Below are positions 7,964 to 12,733 of a stretch of 12,733 nucleotides of DNA, in pieces. Both the position numbers and the translations under genes were made by a program. The stretch is taken from positions 514 through 13,246 of the forward strand of contig DBDM01000038.1 in the NCBI GenBank assembly GCA_002293585.1, read 5' to 3'. Source of the DNA: Bacteroidales bacterium UBA932 (GTDB lineage: Bacteria; Bacteroidota; Bacteroidia; Bacteroidales; UBA932). Every line of letters starts with the position of its first letter. Position 1 is the first letter of the stretch. The notes beneath the pieces are model-generated. The model searched no databases. It was not told where the DNA came from and saw nothing but the letters and a program-made list of their open reading frames with translations.

Positions 7964-7998
7964 AATTGAGAGTGGGTAATTGATAATTGAAAATGATA
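7964..7998. repeat. 5-copy degenerate 7-bp array between divergent promoters
   Basis: Five 7-bp units follow each other, including AATTGAT and AATTGAA, with diverged units at 7971-7977 and 7992-7998. The array fills almost all of the space between the addA-like and plug-gene -7 boxes. Its TTG at 7980-7982 lies 18 nt before the plug -7 box, so the array may supply the -33 element. Confidence 0.75.
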
Positions 7999-8008
7999 CC
8001 TATCTTTG
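7980..8008 (+). promoter_or_regulatory. Promoter for the T9SS plug gene
   Basis: TTG (7980-7982), 18 nt, then TATCTTTG (8001-8008), an exact TAnnTTTG match. The start codon is 16 nt further on. The -33-like TTG belongs to a unit of the heptamer array. Confidence 0.65.
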
Positions 8009-8024
8009 TTGAAAATAATGAGCT

Positions 8025-9263
8025 ATGTATCGACTTATTTTTTTGTTGTTATTCATTATCAATTATCCATTATCAATTATCCATTGTTCGGCGCAGGATA
8101 AAGATATTCGTAGCGTGCAGTTCTTTGTGGGGGATAATGAGCAGTCGGATCAGGTAATGGAGCTCAATGGAACAGAGCAGCTTACGTTGTGGTTTGATGA
8201 CTTGAATGAAGAACGTGCACCCCTGAATTACACGATAGTGCATTGCGATGCCGACTGGCGGGAAGATGGCCTTTTTTTCGCTGATTATCTTGACGGCTTT
8301 GAAGAAAATCCGTTGCGTGATTACGCTTTATCGTTTCAAACCAAAATAAATTACATGCACTATGAACTGCGCATTCCCAATAAGGATGTCCGGTTCAAGG
8401 CGTCGGGAAATTATTTGTTGAAGATTTATGAAGACGACCGATCCGCGCCGGTGCTGGTTTGCCGTTTTTCATTGTATGAAAACAGGGTGGTGGAAGTGCC
8501 TTTGCGTATGCGCACGCCTGTGCAGACGGGCGAAAAGTGTTTGCAGCAATTGGAGTTTTCGGTGAAGCATGCTTCCCTGCCTGTGCGCGATGCTTACAAA
8601 GAATTGAAGGTGCGGGTGACGCAGAACGGCATTTCGGTACCCGGCATTGATCCGCCTAAGCCGGTGTTTGTCGACAGGGACGAAGTATCGTATACTTTTA
8701 CCGACAGAAATTTTTATCCCGGCGGCAATGAATTTCGAATTTTCGATACGCGCACCCTTGATTTCGGTGCGCAGGGCGTGACGACCGTACGCTATGACGG
8801 ACAAGGTTTTCCTTATGCCTTACTGAATGTTGACAGGCCGGGAACCGGCCGTCCCTATCTTTTTCATGACGATATCAACGGGAAGTTTCATGTTGAGGCC
8901 TACCGTATGGGCAACCGTCAACTTGAGGCGGAGTATGTAGCTACCGGCTTCACCCTGAAAACGGATGAACTGCATGAAGGGCAGGTGTATGTGTTCGGAG
9001 AATTGTCGAATTGGGCGTTGCAGCCGGCCTTTCGGATGTTTTATAATCATGAAACGCAGGCCTATGAGTTGAATGTTCCGTTGAAACAGGGCTATTATAA
9101 TTACCGGTATGTGTATGTCGGGAATAACGGAACAGTAGACTTTACTGCCATTGAAGGCTGTTTTTCCGAAACGGAAAATTATTATACGGTATTTGTGTAT
9201 TATCGTGGGACGCGCGATAAGTATGACCGGTTAGTGGCCGTGCAAAGCATCAGTTCCCTTTAA
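8025..9263 (+). CDS. Type IX secretion system plug protein (DUF5103 family)
   Basis: The 412-residue exported protein has the features of the DUF5103 family, whose Flavobacterium member was found bound to the SprA translocon and named Plug. It is thought to close the periplasmic side of the channel when no cargo is present. Family marks are YTIVHCDADW (69-78), YLDGF (88-92), YMHYELRIPN (110-119) and SGNYLLKIY (127-135), followed by beta-rich domains to the C-terminus. The signal peptide (1 to about 23) is hydrophobic with cleavage near CSA-Q; Cys21 follows His, so it is not a normal lipobox. Codons for residues 8-22 are made of 7-bp tandem repeats. The ATG at 8025 is the only start giving a signal peptide. 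Its stop overlaps the stop of the convergent gene at 9260 by 4 nt. Confidence 0.88.
   Translation: MYRLIFLLLFIINYPLSIIHCSAQDKDIRSVQFFVGDNEQSDQVMELNGTEQLTLWFDDLNEERAPLNYTIVHCDADWREDGLFFADYLDGFEENPLRDYALSFQTKINYMHYELRIPNKDVRFKASGNYLLKIYEDDRSAPVLVCRFSLYENRVVEVPLRMRTPVQTGEKCLQQLEFSVKHASLPVRDAYKELKVRVTQNGISVPGIDPPKPVFVDRDEVSYTFTDRNFYPGGNEFRIFDTRTLDFGAQGVTTVRYDGQGFPYALLNVDRPGTGRPYLFHDDINGKFHVEAYRMGNRQLEAEYVATGFTLKTDELHEGQVYVFGELSNWALQPAFRMFYNHETQAYELNVPLKQGYYNYRYVYVGNNGTVDFTAIEGCFSETENYYTVFVYYRGTRDKYDRLVAVQSISSL
8048..8089. repeat. 7-bp tandem array inside the plug signal-peptide codons
   Basis: Units ATTATCA (8055, 8069) and ATTATCC (8062, 8076) alternate, making an exact 14-bp duplication at 8055-8068 and 8069-8082. 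Diverged units flank it (GTTATTC at 8048, ATTGTTC at 8083). The array encodes residues of the hydrophobic core of the signal peptide. Its core TATCAATTA is the reverse complement of TAATTGATA in the upstream array (7977-7985). Confidence 0.9.
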
Positions 9264-9628
9264 AGTGTAAGTTTCTTTGTCTGTACATCGGGTAGGGTGA
9301 CACCGTCTTTCCGGCGCGGTAAAACGGCAATTTCCTCTTTAGGTCTTCGCTTAGGAGTGTGTTTATAGTCGGTTTTTGCCATAAAGTCAACCTTGTGCAA
9401 TTCTACTTGAATGCTTAGTCCCTCATCTACCACGAGGGTCGATAAAGTAGTATCTACTAAATAGAAAGCCGGAAAAGGAGAGGCGGCGGCGGTGGGGACT
9501 AAAATGAAACTTTGTTCCGTATCATTTTGCAAACTGTCGGGCAGCGATTGGGGATTTTGCGCCGAAATTTGCATCGGCAATATCACCAGTAGAATGAGGG
9601 ACGTTATTATGTGTATATGTGACTTCAT
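9260..9628 (-). CDS. Small exported protein of unknown function
   Basis: The 122-residue protein is not one I recognise. Residues 1-23 form a clear signal peptide (hydrophobic 7-18, cleavage near ISA-QN). The mature part has a Ser/Gln-rich start, a hydrophobic middle with the stretch FILVPTAAASPFPAFYLVD (41-59), and a strongly basic, proline-containing tail (RRPKEE, PRRKDG, KKLTL at the end). No cysteines and no membrane segment after the signal are seen, so it is probably periplasmic or outer-membrane associated. Reasons to believe it is real: signal peptide, a textbook promoter (TTTG-N19-TACCTTTG) 38 nt upstream, and compact fit between neighbours. Its stop overlaps the plug stop on the other strand, which might hint at shared evolution but is not evidence of shared function. 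Confidence 0.75.
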   Translation of the reverse strand: MKSHIHIITSLILLVILPMQISAQNPQSLPDSLQNDTEQSFILVPTAAASPFPAFYLVDTTLSTLVVDEGLSIQVELHKVDFMAKTDYKHTPKRRPKEEIAVLPRRKDGVTLPDVQTKKLTL

Positions 9629-9655
9629 ATCAGGCTAATTTTTAGCAACAAAGGT

Positions 9656-9686
9656 GCCTTGCACCGCAAAGGTAAGGCTTTTTTTT
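9656..9686 (+). terminator. Possible intrinsic terminator for plus-strand transcripts
   Basis: GCCTT (9656-9660) pairs with AAGGC (9674-9678) across a 13-nt loop, followed by eight T residues on the plus strand. It lies about 390 nt past the plug stop, beyond the antisense gene at 9260-9628. A competing small hairpin GGTGC/GCACC (9653-9657/9661-9665) overlaps it. The stem is short, so this is tentative. Confidence 0.4.
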
Positions 9687-9697
9687 ATATCTCCAAA
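9667..9697 (-). promoter_or_regulatory. Promoter for the small exported protein
   Basis: On the minus strand TTTG (9697-9694), exactly 19 nt, then TACCTTTG (9674-9667). Both elements and the spacing fit the Bacteroidota consensus. It sits directly after the HAD gene stop and within the loop and right arm of the putative plus-strand terminator. Confidence 0.7.
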
Positions 9698-9704
9698 TTT
9701 TTTA

Positions 9705-10406
9705 CTACAAAATATTAAAAAGTTCTTGTAGTGAGACTATTTCATAAGTTGCCGGTGTTTTGCCGGCCTTTTTTTCTTCGGGATTAAAGAAAACCTGGTC
9801 AATACCAAAGAGTTGAGCTCCGTTTATGTCATGTTCCCAACTATCGCCGATCATGAGGCAATGTTTCTTTTCGGCATGAAAAGCAGTGACAGCGGCATGG
9901 AAAATTTCCGGTCTCGGCTTTTGGTAACCAACAAGTTCTGAGGTAAATACTTTTTCGAAATAATGTTTTATGCCACAAGTTTCTAATTTTATGCTTTGTA
10001 CTTCGGGGAAGCCGTTGGAAATAATTGCCATCCGGTATTTAGGCCGAAGATAGTTTAATAATTCTATGGTATGGGGAAATAGTTTGGTTTTCAGCGGACA
10101 GCGTTGAATGTACGCCAACCCGAACCGTTCGGCCAGTACATAATCGTTAATGCCAAACTCTTTGAATGTCAGATGGAAACGTAATGTGCGCAAACTTTCT
10201 TTTTTTAGATTACCAGCCTCATATTCAGCCCATAAACGTTTATTGTGCCGTTCATAAGTTTCAAAAAAAGCCGTGAACCCGGCTTTTTGTTGCAGCTCGT
10301 ATTCATGAAAAAGATCATTGATGCAATCCATTGCATTAGCGTTGAAATCCCACAACGTATGGTCGAGGTCGAAGAACAGGAAGCGATATTTCTTTGAAAA
10401 AAACAT
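9705..10406 (-). CDS. YjjG-family HAD pyrimidine 5'-nucleotidase-like phosphatase
   Basis: The 233-residue cytoplasmic HAD-superfamily hydrolase resembles YjjG/YfnB. That family dephosphorylates pyrimidine nucleotides, including non-canonical ones, and so helps clean the nucleotide pool. Motif I is DLDHTLWD (nucleophile Asp13, acid/base Asp15), motif II ISNG (129-132), motif III Lys163 in QKPRPEIF, and motif IV GDSWEHD (187-193). The helical cap is at about 20-100. Length and motif order are normal. The ATG at 10406 must be the start because the nucleophile is only 12 residues in and no other start is near; it lies 4 nt after a -7 box. It diverges from rpoD with 75 nt between the start codons. 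Substrate is inferred from family only. Confidence 0.87.
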   Translation of the reverse strand: MFFSKKYRFLFFDLDHTLWDFNANAMDCINDLFHEYELQQKAGFTAFFETYERHNKRLWAEYEAGNLKKESLRTLRFHLTFKEFGINDYVLAERFGLAYIQRCPLKTKLFPHTIELLNYLRPKYRMAIISNGFPEVQSIKLETCGIKHYFEKVFTSELVGYQKPRPEIFHAAVTAFHAEKKHCLMIGDSWEHDINGAQLFGIDQVFFNPEEKKAGKTPATYEIVSLQELFNIL

Positions 10407-10410
10407 GGGG

Positions 10411-10418
10411 CAAAAATA
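10411..10418 (-). promoter_or_regulatory. -7 box directly before the HAD gene start
   Basis: TATTTTTG on the minus strand matches TAnnTTTG and is separated from the ATG by only four C residues (minus strand). No -33 element is evident. If used, the transcript would begin at or next to the start codon. Confidence 0.5.
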
Positions 10419-10427
10419 AATATAAAT

Positions 10428-10458
10428 TTTGTATTTCGCAGATTTGTTTGTAACTTTG
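10428..10458 (+). promoter_or_regulatory. Promoter for rpoD
   Basis: TTTG (10428-10431), exactly 19 nt, then TAACTTTG (10451-10458): both consensus elements at ideal spacing. The rpoD ATG is 23 nt after the -7 box. The promoter is of the type RpoD itself should recognise, which would allow autoregulation. Confidence 0.75.
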
Positions 10459-10481
10459 CAAACTTTACCATCATTGTATTT

Positions 10482-11342
10482 ATGAGACAGCTAAAAATCA
10501 CAAAATCAATAACTAACCGTGAGAGCGCCTCACTTGACAAGTATCTTCAGGAAATTGGCCGTGAGGAACTTATTTCCGTAGAAGAAGAGGTGGAATTAGC
10601 GCAGCGGATCAAGCGAGGCGATCAAGAGGCTTTGGAGAAATTGACACGCGCCAATCTTCGTTTTGTGGTGTCGGTGGCCAAACAATATCAAAATCAGGGC
10701 TTGAGCCTGCCCGACTTGATCAATGAGGGCAATCTGGGACTGATTAAAGCTGCTGAAAAATTTGATGAAACCCGCGGATTTAAATTCATTTCTTATGCTG
10801 TGTGGTGGATTCGCCAATCCATTCTGCAAGCTTTAGCCGAACAATCACGTATCGTGCGCCTGCCGCTGAATCAGGTAGGTTCGCTTAATAAAATTAATAA
10901 GGCTTTGGCCAAATTTGAGCAGGAGCATGAACGCACGCCCTCGCCCGAAGAACTGGCTACCATTCTCGAAATTCCCCGCGAAAAAATTTCCGACACGCTC
11001 CGCGTGTCCGGTCGTCACGTTTCGGTGGACGCTCCTTTTGTTGACGGCGAAGATAATAGCCTGCTTGATGTATTGGTGAATAACGACTCGCCTAATGCCG
11101 ACCGCGGGTTGATCAATGAATCGTTGTCGCGAGAGATCGACCGCGCCTTGTCGACACTCACGGAACGTGAACGTGATATTGTAAAATACTTCTTTGGTAT
11201 CAACGGACAGGAAATGACGCTGGAAGAAATCGGCGAACATTTCGGCCTGACCCGCGAGCGCGTGCGTCAGATCAAAGAGAAAGCCATTCGCCGCTTGCGC
11301 CACAGCACCCGCAGTAAGTTGCTTAAATCGTACTTAGGGTAG
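10482..11342 (+). CDS. rpoD: Primary sigma-70 factor RpoD (Bacteroidota short type)
   Basis: The 286-residue primary sigma factor directs RNA polymerase to housekeeping promoters. Region 1.2 starts at [10 protein letters not shown] (17-26). Region 2 runs from [14 protein letters not shown] (56-69) through [17 protein letters not shown] (74-90) to the -10-recognising [14 protein letters not shown] (105-118). Region 3 follows at about 130-185. Region 4 has [14 protein letters not shown] (226-239) and the helix-turn-helix [19 protein letters not shown] (246-264). It lacks the N-terminal region 1.1 of E. coli RpoD, as is normal for this phylum, whose primary sigma reads TAnnTTTG. A strong promoter precedes it; the ATG at 10482 matches the usual N-terminus MRQLKITK. 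Alternative: a primary-like paralogue, but length and motifs fit the principal factor. Confidence 0.95.
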   Translation: MRQLKITKSITNRESASLDKYLQEIGREELISVEEEVELAQRIKRGDQEALEKLTRANLRFVVSVAKQYQNQGLSLPDLINEGNLGLIKAAEKFDETRGFKFISYAVWWIRQSILQALAEQSRIVRLPLNQVGSLNKINKALAKFEQEHERTPSPEELATILEIPREKISDTLRVSGRHVSVDAPFVDGEDNSLLDVLVNNDSPNADRGLINESLSREIDRALSTLTERERDIVKYFFGINGQEMTLEEIGEHFGLTRERVRQIKEKAIRRLRHSTRSKLLKSYLG

Positions 11343-11363
11343 TTAAGTGACTAAGAGATTTGG

Positions 11364-11403
11364 CAGTTTAAAGATTTGAAGATTTAAAAATTTAAAGATT
11401 TAT
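11364..11403. repeat. 5-copy 8-bp tandem array after rpoD
   Basis: Five 8-bp units follow the rpoD stop by about 20 nt, with forms such as AGATTTGA and AGATTTAA. It is A/T-rich and holds no clear GC stem, so it does not look like an ordinary terminator. It is the only array in the window with an 8-bp rather than a 7-bp period. Confidence 0.75.
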
Positions 11404-11411
11404 TTTTTTCA

Positions 11412-11439
11412 TTTTCAATTTTCAACTCTCAATTTTCAA
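11412..11439. repeat. 4-copy 7-bp array abutting the fabI stop codon
   Basis: Four units follow TTTTCAA (three identical, one CTCTCAA at 11426-11432) and end at the base before the fabI stop (11440-11442). On the minus strand this is a TTGAAAA array in the fabI 3' end. The same unit recurs in the fabI leader (12334-12368). Confidence 0.9.
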
Positions 11440-12276
11440 TTATTTCTTCACGTCCCTGTATTCCAATCCTTCGTTGTAAATTTTCATGGCGCGGAGGCTC
11501 ATGCCCATGCTGGAATAACCGCCGTCGTGGAAGAGGTTTTGCATGGTCACCTTGCGCGTAAGGTCGCTGAATAGCGTGATCACGTAATTGGCGCATTCGT
11601 CGGCATTGGCGTTGCCCAGCGGACTCATGCGGTCGGCAAAATCCACCAGATTATCGAAGCCCATAATGCCGCTGCCGGCAGTAGTGATAGTCGGCGATTG
11701 CGATATGGTATTAATACGTATACGTTTTTCGCGGCCGTAGATATAGCCGAAGCTGCGGGCAATGGATTCGAGCATGGCCTTGGCGTCGGCCATATCATTG
11801 TAGCCATAGAGCGTGCGCTGCGCCGCCACGTAGGAGAGGGCGACCACCGATCCCCAGTCGTTGATGGCGTCGAGTTTACGGCACACTTGCAATACCTTGT
11901 GAAAAGAAATCGCCGAAATATCCAGTGTTTGTTGCAGGTAATTATAATCAAGGTCATCATAGGTGCGGCCTTTGCGCACATTGGGCGACATCCCGATGGA
12001 GTGCAGCACAAAATCGAACTTTCCACCCAGCTGTTCCATTCCTTTAACCGCTAAATTTTCCAGGTCTTCTACCTTTGTGGCATCGGCCGGAATGACTACC
12101 GTACCGCATTTTTCAGCCAATTGGTCAATGGTGCCCAGTCGCATGGACACCGGCGTGTTGGTCAGCACAAAAGTAGCCCCTTCTTCGTGAGCGCGCTCCG
12201 CCACTTTCCAGGCTATTGATTTATCATTCAGGGCGCCGAAAATCAGCCCGCGTTTTCCTTTTAATAGATTGTACAT
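11440..12276 (-). CDS. fabI: Enoyl-[acyl-carrier-protein] reductase FabI (NADH)
   Basis: The 278-residue short-chain dehydrogenase-type enzyme carries out the last reduction of each cycle of type II fatty-acid synthesis in the cytoplasm. The nucleotide-binding start is LIFGALNDKSIAW (11-23), the FabI variant of the glycine-rich loop. Conserved LHSIG lies at 91-95. The catalytic set is Tyr149 (LSY), Tyr159 and Lys166, with the FabI spacing Tyr-x6-Lys. The C-terminal part has the substrate loop (ISQSPTITTAGSGIMGF, 191-207) and LFHDGGYSSMGM. Length is normal (about 260-280). The ATG at 12276 fits the family N-terminus. A -7 box lies 102 nt upstream, so it has a long leader that carries a heptamer array, and a second array of the same unit follows the stop. 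It converges with rpoD. Confidence 0.95.
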   Translation of the reverse strand: MYNLLKGKRGLIFGALNDKSIAWKVAERAHEEGATFVLTNTPVSMRLGTIDQLAEKCGTVVIPADATKVEDLENLAVKGMEQLGGKFDFVLHSIGMSPNVRKGRTYDDLDYNYLQQTLDISAISFHKVLQVCRKLDAINDWGSVVALSYVAAQRTLYGYNDMADAKAMLESIARSFGYIYGREKRIRINTISQSPTITTAGSGIMGFDNLVDFADRMSPLGNANADECANYVITLFSDLTRKVTMQNLFHDGGYSSMGMSLRAMKIYNEGLEYRDVKK

Positions 12277-12333
12277 GTTATAAATTTGATTATTTACTTA
12301 ATTGTTGATAATTTAAATCGTTGATTATTAATG

Positions 12334-12368
12334 CAGTTTTCAGTTTTCAATTTTCAATTTTCAATTTA
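12334..12368. repeat. 5-copy 7-bp array in the fabI leader
   Basis: Five units read CAGTTTT (twice), CAATTTT (twice) and CAATTTA. On the minus strand these are the TTGAAAA-type unit also found after fabI. The 9-mer TTGATTATT also occurs at 12286-12294 and 12321-12329, exactly 35 nt (five units) apart, so an older, degraded array may extend toward the fabI start. Confidence 0.9.
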
Positions 12369-12369
12369 A

Positions 12370-12401
12370 TTTGCGCCGCAAAGATAAAAAACTTATTTTT
12401 A
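12370..12401 (+). promoter_or_regulatory. Possible promoter for the YigZ-family gene
   Basis: TTTG (12370-12373), 20 nt, then TATTTTTA (12394-12401), which differs from TAnnTTTG at the last base. It leaves about 34 nt before the GTG start. Spacing is good and the -7 match is imperfect. Confidence 0.4.
12379..12386 (-). promoter_or_regulatory. -7 box upstream of fabI
   Basis: TATCTTTG on the minus strand is an exact TAnnTTTG match. The fabI ATG is 102 nt downstream, with the heptamer array in between. No good -33 element is seen. It overlaps the spacer of the putative plus-strand promoter. Confidence 0.55.
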
Positions 12402-12435
12402 TACCCGAAATCCGGTTAATATTGGGGCTGTTTTT

Positions 12436-12733
12436 GTGAATAAAGGAAAAGATAGCTATAGAACCATTGCGGGTCCTGCTACCGGCCTGTACAAAGACAA
12501 AGGAAGCCGTTTCCTGTCGTATGCTTTTCCCATTGATACCGAAGCAGAAGTAAAACAACACGTCCAACAATTGAAGAAGGAATTTTTTGACGCGCGGCAC
12601 CATTGCTACGCCTACCGTATAGGCCTTGACGGTGAGCAGTGGCGGGCTAATGACGACGGCGAACCTTCGTCCACCGGCGGGAAACCGATACTGGGACAGT
12701 TGTTGTCGCAGGAGTTGACGAACATACTGGTGG
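12436..12733 (+). CDS. YigZ/IMPACT (UPF0029) family protein, 3' part beyond window
   Basis: Ninety-nine codons of an open frame run off the right edge. The translation begins MNKGKDSYRTIAGPATG and continues with YKDKGSRFLSYAFPI. It contains the family signature ARHHCYAYRIG followed by NDDGEPSSTGGKPIL, diagnostic of the YigZ/IMPACT fold (ribosomal protein S5 domain 2-like). The biochemical role is not established; the eukaryotic relative IMPACT modulates GCN2. Full-length bacterial members are about 200 residues, so roughly half is present. The only standard in-frame start after the upstream TAA (12385) is GTG at 12436, which fits the family N-terminus. It diverges from fabI. Confidence 0.9.
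   Translation, partial: MNKGKDSYRTIAGPATGLYKDKGSRFLSYAFPIDTEAEVKQHVQQLKKEFFDARHHCYAYRIGLDGEQWRANDDGEPSSTGGKPILGQLLSQELTNILV

Noticed and set aside
3740..9200. Lipoprotein signals in the PorE-like (Cys15), PorP-like (Cys26) and plug (Cys21) proteins
   Set aside because: None has a small residue directly before Cys in a proper lipobox; each has a better signal peptidase I site after it.
1..12368. The tandem arrays as CRISPR arrays
   Set aside because: Units are 7-8 bp with no spacers and no cas genes in the window.
12361..12603. 80-residue minus-strand open frame at the right end
   Set aside because: The plus strand here encodes the clear YigZ-family N-terminus; the minus frame also overlaps the fabI promoter.

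Overview
The window looks like chromosomal DNA of a Bacteroidota, most likely Bacteroidales-type, bacterium. Three kinds of evidence agree. There are type IX secretion (T9SS) proteins that are found only in this phylum: a PorP/SprF-family protein, a PorE-like protein and a T9SS plug (DUF5103) protein. There is a short primary sigma factor lacking region 1.1. Most genes are preceded by the Bacteroidota -7 element TAnnTTTG, and Shine-Dalgarno sequences are not evident. Base composition is moderate and even. I see no integrase, transposase, phage gene, CRISPR array, rRNA or tRNA. The genus cannot be told from this sequence.

Layout, left to right. 1-1058 (-): most of mnmE (tRNA U34 modification GTPase), cut by the window edge just after its G4 motif. 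1132-1860 (+): a YgjP/DUF45 zinc metallopeptidase, divergent from mnmE. 1865-4789 (-): a two-gene unit, a PorP/SprF-like outer-membrane protein followed 9 nt later by a PorE-like protein with TPR, beta-propeller and carboxypeptidase-regulatory-like domains, but with a SPOR domain where PorE carries an OmpA-like one. 4851-7943 (-): an AddA/RecB-type helicase-nuclease. 8025-9263 (+): the T9SS plug protein. 9260-9628 (-): a small exported protein of unknown function whose 3' end overlaps the plug gene. 9705-10406 (-): a YjjG-type HAD nucleotidase. 10482-11342 (+): rpoD. 11440-12276 (-): fabI. 12436-12733 (+): the start of a YigZ/IMPACT-family gene, cut by the right edge.

The genes are mostly housekeeping (tRNA modification, recombination, nucleotide clean-up, transcription, fatty-acid synthesis) mixed with secretion parts. 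PorP-like and PorE-like proteins would form an outer-membrane/periplasmic pair. The plug protein would close the SprA translocon when it is idle. The RpoD encoded here is the factor expected to read the TAnnTTTG boxes seen before the other genes.

The most unusual structure is a set of short tandem arrays, six with a 7-bp unit and one with an 8-bp unit. Their unit sequences differ, but all sit at gene edges. They occur inside mnmE after G4, across the presumed mnmE start codon, between the addA-like and plug promoters, inside the signal-peptide codons of the plug gene, after rpoD, directly after the fabI stop, and in the fabI leader. Together they suggest a dispersed heptamer-repeat family that contributes start codons, promoter elements and coding sequence.
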